DNA of 64,000 nt from Isoetes taiwanensis (Eukaryota > Streptophyta > Lycopodiopsida > Isoetales > Isoetaceae). Positions 51,416 through 61,200 of the stretch are shown here, piece after piece. The notes beneath the pieces are model-generated. The model ran no database searches, was not told the origin of the DNA, and worked only from the letters and a program-made list of their open reading frames with translations. Each line of letters starts with the position of its first letter. Position 1 is the first letter of the stretch. The stretch is taken from assembly GCA_021234155.1 (NCBI GenBank), contig JAJEKV010000025.1:16609094-16673093 (forward strand), read 5' to 3'. The position numbers were made by a program, and so were the translations under genes.

Positions 51416-53506
51416 ATGGATTCCCTTGCCAGAGCACAATTCTTGGAAAAATTGGCTGCTTCATTCAGCTGTGAAGATGTCCGGCGAGATGGGGTTCAAT
51501 CCCCCAAGGCATTTTTCAGCTGCAAGATCGACGGAATTGATGGGTTAAAATCGCCCATTTGTGGGGTACAGCTGAAAAAGATTGACGGAATCGATGGGCT
51601 AAAATCGCCCATTTGTAGCGTACAGCTAAAGGAGCTCTTAAATGAGGCTAATTCATCAGGAATCAAGCTTGTAGAAAGGTCGGAAATCAAATCCACAGAC
51701 GACCCACATGAAGAAACGGATCAAAAGGTGCAGAAATCGCCCAAATCGGCACAGAACGATGGTATTTTTTCAGTTTTTTTGAAGCATTTGGTATCAGAAC
51801 AGAAAGAAGTGGCAGAATTTGAAGAAAAGGAAGAATTATTTGGGGAAGATCAAGAAGCTACATCCGTCAGGCCGAGCTGCAGTTCTGAGATAAATAATGG
51901 GGAAGAGGGGGCTGAGAAAAAAAGGCAAGCTTTGTATGCATTAAGAAGGAATCCGAAGCGGAGCCAGAGATTCATAGATCAGGAGTACACTCTAGAAACA
52001 GCTGCATCTGCTCCGGCGGTAAGGAAAAAAATAAGTCCGGTGGCCGCAGATACGGCAAGAGCTTGCACAGAATGTGGAAAAGAATTTGCATCCATGAAAG
52101 CTCTTTTTGGGCATATGAGATGCCATCCGGAACGAGAATGGCGAGGGATCCAGCGGCCTGAGAATATAAATCCGGCAGAAAGAGGCCAGCATTCTGGCAA
52201 ATCTAGAAGGAAAAAACCTCGCCGATCTAGCAGCAGTGCAGCGGCTTTTGATTTTGAATCAGAATTCAAAACATTTTGCAGAGAATCAGATGATGATAGT
52301 GATTCAAGGAGTATAGAGGCTAGAATTGGGGCCAGTTATATGAATGGAAGCACCGGATCCAGCAATTCGAGCTTGAAAGAGGGAAAAATTACAGGCAAAA
52401 GATCTAAGCGATCAAGGCACGTTAAAATTGAGCTGCCCAGTGCCGGAACTCCTAGAGAAATTAAAGAAGAGAGAGATATGGCGAATTGCTTGGTTCTTCT
52501 GTCCTGTGCAGCAGGAATTTTGCATGATCTGGAGGATGAAGAGGTCACAAAAACTTCAATTTTTGAACAGAATGATTTGGGCGAGGAAGTAAATGGAAAA
52601 TTGAAGGCTTTGGTCGAAGAAGAAGATGATGAAGCTACAGCTGATGAATTAGAAGACGTGCAACAGCGGCGAGCAGCTGGGTGGAAGATTTTCGGTGGAT
52701 TAAGCTTGGGAAATGCTCAAATTGGGCCAGAAATTGAGGATGCAAGCCTGTGCGGAGAAATAAATGAAGAATTGGGCCTGGGATTTGGCTGCTTGGATGA
52801 ATCTGCAAGGATGAAATACGAGTGCACCACTTGCAAAAGGGTATTCAAAACCCATCAAGCTTTAGGTGGCCACAGAGCTAGCCACAAAAAAGTAAAGGGC
52901 TGTTATGCTAGAATGAGCGATTTGGGTCAGGTTCAAATCAATCCGGAAGAGGAAGAAATTGGGGAAGAGGAAATTTTTCTTAGATCGGAAGAACAGCTGC
53001 CTCTAGATCTGCTAGAAACAAACAGCACCCAAATTCAAAATCGGATTTTGCAGCACCAGCACAGCTCAAATTTGAATTTTGTGATTGGGAAGGAAGAAAC
53101 CGGCGAAGATCTGCTCACAATTGGCGTCGGATTGAGCAGAAAATCAAAAGGCCATGAATGCTCTATCTGTCACAGAGTTTTTAGCTCCGGCCAAGCTCTT
53201 GGTGGACATAAAAGGTGCCATTGGGGCACCGATCGATCGGAAGGCTCTTCTTCCGGCAAACAAATTCGAATTTTGGAGAACCCAAAAGAAGAACTGATCG
53301 ATCTAAATCTCCCGGCCCCAGCTGAAGATGAAGAAATTGGCCCCAAATCGTATATTCAAGCTTTTTCTTCTGTTAATTGCTGCAGCGGCAACTTGGGCCC
53401 TTTGAGTCGGATTAAAAAAACTGAGGATCTGAAGCTTGAGCCCAAGCTTCAGCTGTTCGGCAAGGATGAACAGGGATCAAATTTCTTCTCCGGTGGTCCG
53501 GATTAG
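51416..53506 (+). CDS. C2H2 zinc-finger transcriptional repressor, ZAT-like
   Basis: An uninterrupted 696-codon frame without introns. It has three plant-type C2H2 fingers: finger 1 at about 217-240 (CTECGKEFASMKALFGHMRCH), finger 2 at about 470-493 (CTTCKRVFKTHQALGGHRASH) and finger 3 at about 582-605 (CSICHRVFSSGQALGGHKRCH). A DLNLPAP EAR repression motif follows at 629-635. An LRRNPKRSQRF box before finger 1 is shared with ZAT1/4/9-type proteins. The expected role is sequence-specific repression in the nucleus, recruiting co-repressors through the EAR motif. It is much longer than the Arabidopsis relatives (about 300 residues), with acidic linkers and an 18-residue tandem duplication (37-54 and 55-72, KIDGIDGLKSPIC). 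Finger 1 has SMKALFGH in place of QALGGH, as is usual for this group. It is the only clearly intact host gene here. Confidence 0.93.
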   Translation: MDSLARAQFLEKLAASFSCEDVRRDGVQSPKAFFSCKIDGIDGLKSPICGVQLKKIDGIDGLKSPICSVQLKELLNEANSSGIKLVERSEIKSTDDPHEETDQKVQKSPKSAQNDGIFSVFLKHLVSEQKEVAEFEEKEELFGEDQEATSVRPSCSSEINNGEEGAEKKRQALYALRRNPKRSQRFIDQEYTLETAASAPAVRKKISPVAADTARACTECGKEFASMKALFGHMRCHPEREWRGIQRPENINPAERGQHSGKSRRKKPRRSSSSAAAFDFESEFKTFCRESDDDSDSRSIEARIGASYMNGSTGSSNSSLKEGKITGKRSKRSRHVKIELPSAGTPREIKEERDMANCLVLLSCAAGILHDLEDEEVTKTSIFEQNDLGEEVNGKLKALVEEEDDEATADELEDVQQRRAAGWKIFGGLSLGNAQIGPEIEDASLCGEINEELGLGFGCLDESARMKYECTTCKRVFKTHQALGGHRASHKKVKGCYARMSDLGQVQINPEEEEIGEEEIFLRSEEQLPLDLLETNSTQIQNRILQHQHSSNLNFVIGKEETGEDLLTIGVGLSRKSKGHECSICHRVFSSGQALGGHKRCHWGTDRSEGSSSGKQIRILENPKEELIDLNLPAPAEDEEIGPKSYIQAFSSVNCCSGNLGPLSRIKKTEDLKLEPKLQLFGKDEQGSNFFSGGPD

Positions 53507-53780
53507 AGCCAAGAAGGGCTGCAGATCCGGTTGTCGATAATTTTTTCTAGTTGTTGTAATCTGCGTTGCATTTTGTCAGTTTCGATTTCTGATAGATATC
53601 AAAAGTGTTGAATTTGAATGGGCATTATTATATTTTATTCAAAATCAGATCTGTATGTAGATCTTACAAATGATTGGTTTTGTTCATATCTTGCCACGTA
53701 TCATCCATTTGTATGTGATCTCGTATTTGCATGTAAAGTATTAAATTTCTATGGCCTTTTTCTATTTCAACCATGCTTCC
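53507..53780 (+). other. 3' flank of the C2H2 gene
   Basis: TAG stop at 53504-53506 followed by T-rich sequence, presumably the 3' UTR. No clear poly(A) signal assigned. Confidence 0.4.
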
Positions 53781-54260
53781 TTCAAAAAAAACACACGCAA
53801 ATTTTTGGGTTGCCTCTATGGCTCATGGGATGTAGGGGGGGAGGGATAGACAAATAAGAGTCGGTTTTCATGAGCACCAAAACGACTAGGACATGAAAGC
53901 CATGGTGCACACAAACCCGTTTCCATGTCTCCTCTAACCCGCCCTTGCTGCCTACGTGGCCCAGGAGTCGCCCTGGGCTTCCAGAAGGGGGGGCTACCCT
54001 TCTGGGCAACCCTGGCCAGGCTGCTACCGGTGAGACAGGCTGCACAACCAACGGTAGAATCTCTCGCATGTTCTTCCATCGACCTGTTCTTGGGTAAGCT
54101 TAAAAGCCACAGCTTTGTAAACCATGCCTTCGGCTTTGCTTGTTCACCTTTATTTTGCTCATTAAGTATCCTTGTCCCATATCTGGTCTTCCAGTATAAA
54201 TTTGTTGGTTTAATTCCTTTGCAGCCTTGTTTTTGCCCTAATTGTAGCTAGGTTTTTTCG
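53781..54260. other. Unassigned GC-rich patch
   Basis: A GC-richer island (53880-54060) between AT-rich flanks. The minus-strand translation has ordered pieces (VAQKGSPPFWKPRATPGP) that may come from an old transposon, but I cannot name one. Confidence 0.3.
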
Positions 54261-54449
54261 TATATAGAGAGGCCCTCTGGGTTGTTTTTTGGTTGGGAAA
54301 GATGACTGAATGTGGAGCGCGGAGGCTAGTTCGACCTATTAGAAAACAACCTAGGGGGTCGTTGGCCTAACACGAAGGAAGGTTGGGCCCAATCCAATCA
54401 TGCCACGTGTCCGACATGCAACGATTTGCGACATGAACGACAGGTAGTG

Positions 54450-55080
54450 GACATGGTCTAGTGGCACGACCTTAAATTGCCACACCCGAGGTCAGGGGTT
54501 CAAACCTGGTCAATATCGGTCTAGTAATGGGGACCTTAATGGTCGAGTGGCAAGACCTTGAATTGCCACACCCGAGGTCAGGGGTCCAAACCTGGTCAAT
54601 ATCGATCTAGTAATGGGGACCTTAAAAATCCATTGCCCCGAGGTCACGGGTTCAACTATAACCAATCGATCCTGTGATAGAGACCTTAAGAGGTCAGGGA
54701 TCCAAACCTAGTCAATATCGGTCTAGTAATGGGGACCTTAAAAATCCATTGCCCCGAGGTCACGGGTTCAACTGTAACCAATCGATCCTGTGATAGAGAC
54801 CTTAAACCTGCCATATGTACTCAATAATCACATGCAAAATAGCTCGTAGCATTAAAAATCCATTGCCCCGAGGTCACCGGTTCACCTATAACCAATCGAT
54901 CCTGTGATAGAGACCTTAAGAGGTCAGGGATCCAAACCTAGTCAATATCGGTCTAGTAATGGGGACCTTATAAATCCATTGCCCCGAGGTCACGGGTTCA
55001 ACTGTAACCAATCGATCCTGTGATAGAGACCTTAAACCCGCCATATGTACTCAATAATCACATGCAAAATAGCTCGTAGC
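54450..55080 (+). repeat. tRNA-like tandem repeat array
   Basis: Repeated units contain a box A-like word (TGGTCTAGTGGC at 54454-54465) and a box B-like word (GGTTCAAACC at 54498-54507), about 33 bp apart, as in tRNA genes. Later units keep GAGGTCACGGGTTCAACT or GGTCCAAACC. About six to eight partial units follow, mixed with a second unit ending CGATCCTGTGATAGAGACCTTAA. It is probably a tRNA-derived SINE head amplified in tandem. No complete tRNA cloverleaf is seen. Confidence 0.75.
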
Positions 55081-55690
55081 ATATCGTGCCTAGGTAGTGG
55101 ACATCGATCCTCGCATATCGCGCCTAGGTGCCATATGTACTCGATAATCACATGCAAAGCAGCTCCTAGCATCTCGCGCCTAGGTAGTGGATTAGCTTCC
55201 ATGTGATATGTAGAATATACTCATGATGTGATGATAATAGAATTACGTCAAAAAAAAGAAAAAAAAAGAAACAATAGGTAGAAAACAAAGAGAGTGCAAT
55301 AAAAGGACAAAATGCAGATCGCGCCTAGGTACACATATGTACTCGATAATCACATGCAAAGCAGCTTCTAGTATATCGCGCCTAGGTAGTGGATTAGCTT
55401 CCATGTGATATGTAGAATGTACTCATGATGTGATGATAATAGAATGACATCCTTCAATCTCACGATGTGATGAGAATAGAATGATGTCGTTCAATTAAAA
55501 AGGAAAAAAAAAAAGAAAAAAGAAAAAACGACAAGTAGAAAACACAGAGAGTGTAATAAAAGGACAAAAAGCAGAGTAAAAAAAATCAAATACAAAGCAG
55601 CTCCTAGCATATCGTGCCTAGGTAGTGGATTAGCTTCCATGTGATATATAAAATATACTCATGATGTGATGATATTAGAATGACGTCCTT
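55081..55690 (+). repeat. Long tandem repeat with TATCGCGCCTAGGTAG core
   Basis: Three to four copies, 200-250 bp apart, of a unit with CGCGCCTAGGTAGTGGATTAGC, then CTTCCATGTGATATGTAGAA and ACTCATGATGTGATGATAAT. The A-rich spacers are AAAAAAAGAAAAAAAAAGAAA-like. They merge on the left with the tRNA-like array. Confidence 0.8.
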
Positions 55691-56060
55691 CAATAAAGAA
55701 AAATGAAACGACACAGAGAGTGCAATAAAGGACAAAATGCAGAGTAAAAAAAAAAAGGGCAAAACGTAGAGTAAAATATTTCACGCCTTTTAGAAGTTAG
55801 AAAAGGTGACACGTGTCGTATCCTTAATGGACAGAATGATGGATTGGGCCCGACCGTCCTTGATGTTTCATGAAGATTTTTGGTGCATAGCATTCAATGT
55901 TCTGTTTCTTTTAGATTGGAATCATAAATGCGGTGTTTATCATTACTATGATCAACCCATCACAAGAAGTGGCTAAAGATCATCAAGTTAGAGTACAGAT
56001 TCATATTTTCTTGAAATTATACACTTGCTATTTTCATTCTTTGATGCACTAGATTTGTAT
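55691..56060. other. No gene recognised
   Basis: A short coding-like phrase (GIINAVFIITMINPSQEVAKD) at 55918-55980 cannot be assigned. Confidence 0.3.
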
Positions 56061-56069
56061 TACAGCAAC

Positions 56070-56211
56070 ATTTGTTGGGGTCACTTTCGGAATTGTTGTT
56101 ACCAAACTGCCAAGGCTAGGATATGTTGCGGATTTTCTAAAGGGTATGGGGGTATCACGAATTCATCTATATGATACAAACTATGCCATTTTAACTACCT
56201 TTGTAGATCGC
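56070..56211 (+). pseudogene. GH17 (beta-1,3-glucanase-like) N-terminal fragment
   Basis: Encodes VGVTFGIVVTKLPRLGYVAD followed by FLKGMGVSRIHLYDT. The spacing and the VG.x.G...LP and I.LYDT motifs match the start of the mature GH17 domain of plant beta-1,3-glucanases. The Tyr of the usual NYG is replaced, and the rest of the enzyme is missing. Confidence 0.6.
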
Positions 56212-56939
56212 TAGGATAGGGATTTGCCTGCAAAGAAAAGAAAAATAATATAGCTATAGTTCTATAGCAATTTGGGGTTGGGCGAAAAGCCTGCAACGAT
56301 AGACTATGGCATAAAATCACATATTATGACAAATCGAAGCAAAGGCTATGGAGAATCGAAGCAAACAAAAGAAACTACAATGGTAATTTGAAGAAAGCAA
56401 GCTAGCTGAGAAAAAAGGCTTGAAAAGCACTGTTGCCAGGAAGGATTCGAAGCTCTTGTATAATAAGAGCTTGAGCTCCATTACTTGTTCTAGCTCCAGT
56501 ACATTATCGGACTCATGTATTATGTTTTTCTTTCCTTCTGTGGTTTTATTCCTAGAATTGTTAATGCAAAGGGGTCAAAGCGTGCAGGTGGAGGGCATAT
56601 TTGCGTCAGCCAAGCACCTCCTAAGCACCCTGGAACTCAAATTTTTTAACATGGTTTTTTTTGGTCTACTGCCTTTGCATTTTCAGGAAAGTGGCGACAT
56701 GGCCTGAAAGGTTTGCATGCGTTACTTTTTCTCGATTCTATAGTTGCTCTTGAATTTTTGCCCCCGAGTTTCCATTAAGTTGAGATAGTTTTATATTAAT
56801 CGATTGCCTTCCTTTTTTTCATCGGAGCATGCGGTTTGCAAATTCTGTAGAAGAATTCAATGTATACAGGTGCTTGATCAATGAAGGAAGGGATCCATCT
56901 TCTTTGAGGAAAGATGAATGCACCACAGATGATTTTTAA
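56212..56939. other. No gene recognised
   Basis: AT-rich with a purine-rich patch (56220-56420). An open frame at 56420-56707 has no recognisable features. Confidence 0.3.
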
Positions 56940-58960
56940 GTGTATAGCAGTCAGACCTGAAGGAGAGGAAGATAAAGCTGCATCAAATTCGTCATCAATT
57001 TGCAGATGAACTTCATGATTTGGTAACTAAGATCTATCAGTATGGTTTAACAAACAAAGAGGCAAAAACACAATTTGCCAAAGCCTTTGCATGGCAGCAT
57101 ACGAAAAGGGCACTTGCAGACCCTGGTAGTTTCAAAACTAATTGGGCTCGATTTGCAGCCAGCTCTTTGCAGCATTCTAAAAGAATAAACCAGAAAAGAA
57201 GTAACTCTTCTGAGTCTAGTTCGAAGCATATTTCTTGTGCTTTAGCTTGTTTGGAGGCAGATATGCATATGTTCAGTGATGAGCTACTGTATTAGAAGAA
57301 CAGTTAAAACAAAAAGAAACACACGAAATTACTACCAATGGGGTTTTATTGGGTCTTGATCTATGTGCATCTTGTCTATGCAAGGATATAAAAGAAGTAA
57401 AAGATAAAATAAAAGATCTTACAATAGTTTCTCCAGAAGAAGAAGTTGCTTTGAAGCAATTGAGTTATGAAGAAAATAGGTTAGGGCTTTCTCTGCTAAC
57501 CCTGCTGAAAAGGAAAGAAGAGCTAATGACAGAGTTGCAATAGAACAAGAAATAAATAGGTTAAACATGCTGATCAAACATTAAAAAAGAGACCCAAGTT
57601 GATCTGCAATGAAAATGTAGTAACTTGAAACATCTTCGGGACAATTATGTTGGGGCAAGTTTTATTAATCCATCTGCAGGTAATTGGCCTTTTGTTGATG
57701 GTGTAAGTGGCTGCTTGGTTTGTGGAATGGCTTTCTGTTCAGATTATGAACTGCATGTACAATTGCTTTGTGGGCACAAGTTCCACTTATTTTGCTTCCA
57801 ATTGTGCATTGAAAAGTTGCAATGTCATGTGTGCAAGGCCAATATCCCTGAAAATCCGTTTCTAGAGTTAGGGTACATGAATTATGCGCCTCATAAAATA
57901 GCAGACGATGTTGATGTTGACAACAGTTTAGAAAATACCTTGAGTAATGAAGACCAAGATACAAGATTCTGAGTACAAATTACCTGCAAAATTGGAAGTT
58001 AAGAAGAGTGCCACTAACACGCTCCAAGGTTTCCCCAAAAATAGGTACTCCATCATTTTAATTCAAAATCCTTGTACAAGTTATTGGCTTCTAATGCATT
58101 TGAATATGTTGTTGTCAAGATAAAGAAAAGAAGTCAACCAAAGAAGATGTAGCACAAAGAACATGCTCTTGATATGGATCAGACTCTTACTTTTTGTATG
58201 CATGTATGTTATGATATGAATTTTGACTCCGTGCTCTATGCGTAACACAACTTGCTTTATTTATCAGACAAGAGCGTAAAAGAACGAGAGCAACCACTTG
58301 CACACCAAGCAGCAACTGAAGAGGAAGCAATAGAACCACCAACAGTTGCAGAACCATTCAAGGCTAGCAAAATTGGAAGGAAAAACCAGAAACCCAAATG
58401 TTTCCAACCACCTGTGAGTCCAATGAAAGGAGCTAAAGCCAAAGTCAATGGCAGAAGTACTCGAGCAAAATCCAAGGGACCTGTAGCAAAGAAAGTGGTT
58501 GAAGAGGTTTTAGTGCAGGAGGTTTCCCAAACAGTTCAAGAAGATAAGATGCCAGATGAAGATATTTCATCAAATGATCAAATTGTGCATTGCTTCTCAT
58601 TGTACCTGTAATTGTACATTGCTTAAACCTATAATTGTACCTCTAATAATTTTCTTTTTTGCAGGTGTTTCAAGTTTGAATGTTGAATCATGGAATTCAG
58701 GCCAGGTGCAGAACCTTTGGTTTCCCTCCAGTAGCTTCAATCCAATGTTCAATCTAGTAGCTCCTATTCTCAATTTGCCTCAAACCATGCCATCTATAGT
58801 GAACCTTGTACGAAAGCCCCTTCATAAAGTTGACGTTGACGAGATCCAATCCCCATTGAAAGAAAACATGAAGCAAGTAGTTCCCAATGATTCTGAGACC
58901 GACACTGACGACGACTTAACCTTGGAGGAGTATACGAAATCGAAGAGAGCAACACAATAG
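56940..58960 (+). pseudogene. Decayed gene with a RING-H2-like motif
   Basis: Protein-like pieces in several frames: 57020-57290 (LVTKIYQYGLTNKEAKTQF, charged and helical), 57290-57540 (LEEQLKQKE, then LCASCLCKDIKEVKDKI), 57625-57972 and 58252-58960. The 57625 piece has a C..C, CGH..H..C, C..C pattern (CLVCGMAFC, CGHKFHLFC, LQCHVC), which fits a RING-H2 finger. The last pieces are Lys/Pro-rich and end with acidic DSETDTDDDLTLEE. A TTTTTTGCAG acceptor-like site at about 58655-58665 suggests introns. Frame breaks near 57285 and 57541 suggest a pseudogene. It may be an E3 ligase-like or transposon-derived protein. I cannot name it. Confidence 0.45.
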
Positions 58961-59555
58961 AAAGCTAATACGGAGTGCTTACTTTTTTCTTTTGTTGCCT
59001 GGCTTACCTACCTTGTCTGCTCCATTTATGTTGGCAGCATTTTGTGTAAAGATTCAAGTATAAACTTTTTGACATTGTACCATGTGGACTACTAATGCCT
59101 TGTAATTGCAGTAATGTAATTTTGAGCAATGCAGAGAATATTATGTCATTTTGGTTTTCATGAAGTTGTCATTTCAATTTGTAAAGGTAAAAGATTGATA
59201 ACTTTACAACAGATGAATTGCATATGCTGTTACATTGCACAAGCTTTTCTGATAAGATATGATGTAATCTGCACTTAAATGCTTTTGCTGAGACGAAATT
59301 GAAACTATAAGCCATTGAAATTGAAACACTGGTGAACACATTAACAATATTAAAGAGAAGCCAAATGAAGTAAAGTTATCTACACTTAAATGCTTTTGCT
59401 GACACCATTGATGTTAAGCTAAAACATAGCCATTGATATTAAGTAAAGTTATCAAGTAAAAACAAACCATTGGTGTTTGAATAGTGTGGTACTGGTTTAT
59501 AAGGGTGGCAGTCAGGATGATATGGGACTACTTTAATGAGCAATATTTTTACTAA
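58961..59555. other. No gene recognised
   Basis: AT-rich. The phrase CACTTAAATGCTTTTGCTGA occurs at 59271-59291 and again near 59383-59402, with CATTGATxTTAAG repeats around it. Confidence 0.35.
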
Positions 59556-60125
59556 TTGTTTGCCACTATGCTTGAATATAAGATTTCTGATTGGACAATC
59601 AAAAACGATATGTGGGCTGCTGTGCAAGCATGGTTTAGGAAGGAGCATTCTATACTTGACCATCTGGTCACCCTAAGAGTTATAATAGTGGGAGGAAAGG
59701 ACCAAGGTAACAAAAGAGTTTTTGGCATTCATAGAGCTCACAAAGGCATTTGATTGAGTACACGAATAGATTTAGTGGAGAGGCTGGAATGGTTATAGGT
59801 TCCATGTGAACTTAGACAAGCGGGTGCTTGTCTTTACAGAAAGGTATTGGTTAAGCTTTCTTTCCCGAAGCAACGTTGTCCTTGCTCACCTACATTATTT
59901 GCTTTTTATTAATGAGTTAGAAAACTAAATGGAGAGACTTGGAGGTATGGGAGCTCAGTTTGGTACGTATGTGTTGCAGCTTTGTTATTTGCTAATGACA
60001 TTGTGCTTATTTCAAAAAATTCCAGTGGACCCCAAAGACATCTTGATGTCTTATCTGCACTTTGTTCAGAATAAGAGGCCCAGGTTAATTCGAACAAATT
60101 AAGGGTGATGGTTTTCGGAGGTAAA
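59556..60125 (+). pseudogene. LINE reverse transcriptase remnant
   Basis: A frame near 59870-60120 gives CPCSPTLFAF, then LLFANDIVLISKNS and HLDVLSALCSE. These are the RT blocks around the catalytic FADD box, here FAND, so the enzyme would be inactive. Several stops interrupt it. Confidence 0.65.
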
Positions 60126-61200
60126 GATGGCATAGTGTTTTTAATAGGATAGAATAGAGGCCCGCCCCAAAGGATTTTCAGAGGAAAAACCGTGACAGGA
60201 ATAAGATTGATGTCAAACTGTATAGACATCTATCATGAGGGGAAAGAAATATGTACACATATCAGGCAAGCGCCAGAGGATCGAGCTGATCCGGGCGATC
60301 CATGACCTCTTGAAGGTATGATCCCAGTGTTTGTACCGAGATTGTGCTCAACATCTCATGCAGGGGCTGGCCAGGATGGACCACTCAGTATAGCTTGTCC
60401 GAATGTCATCATATGCAAGACAGCTCTGAAGTTTGTAGCATTCGTCTTCCACAGCTCCAACTTGGCAGTGTTGACAAAGCCTCTCCTGGCGCGGCTCACC
60501 AATCTATCTCCCTGTCTTAATGAGGAGATGGTGTGCACCTGTGCAGATAGGGGCAATGGATCTGCATTTTTTCATGGGTAGATGAGTGCGCAGTTAGCAT
60601 TACGGGCCCCCGCTCCAGCATAGAATTTATGTGGCATTGGTAATGTGCCATCTTGACCTGTTCAAGGATGTTGGCATCCCATAGCTTGCTGAGGAATCAT
60701 GTATCAAGGTACTGTCTAAGACTGTGGCGATCTGCCTCCATTTGCACTCGGACGCACCTGTGCTCTTGCACATTCCATCTGGTCAGCCACTGAGCTCTTT
60801 TTTTCTGCCAACACGCCTTTAGGTGCTGAGGCCACATTGCCACAGTATAAGTGAGGTTAGGGAGATGAGTATCGTCCATATTGACCATCTTCCAGAAGTA
60901 GATGATGTGTCTGTCAAGGGCTCCCCTCTAAAGAGACAAGAAACTTGTCTCCTGCAACAGTATCTGGTATGAAACTGTGGACTTTACCCCTAGGGCCCGT
61001 GCCAAGAAAGCTTTCTGCACTTGCTCCAAGTCATTCTAAGCTGCGAGGGAAACCACCGAGTCCCAGACCTCGATCCCATACAAAAGCACAGGTTCCACTA
61101 TACCTTGAATAGGTGCGACTGGTAGGCCCAATCATACAGCTCCGCCTTGTGGCTATTGTTCTGCATTGCATAGAGTGCCTTTCAATCTGCTACGGTGCAC
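60126..61200 (-). pseudogene. LINE fragment, minus strand, same family as 24415-26172
   Basis: Minus-strand pieces match the C-terminal region of the LINE nested in element C: a tyrosine-aspartate-tryptophan stretch (AELYDW-like) and a 'pvwDRG' region near 61060-61150, with WPQHLKACWQKKRAQWLTRW at 60750-60830. The left end (60150-60190) carries the same CCCGCCCCAAAGGATTTTC end sequence seen in inverse orientation at 26033-26105. It meets the plus-strand LINE remnant tail to tail. Confidence 0.6.

Noticed and set aside
54454-54540. A functional tRNA gene
   Set aside because: Box A- and box B-like words are present, but no complete acceptor stem or anticodon arm can be drawn.
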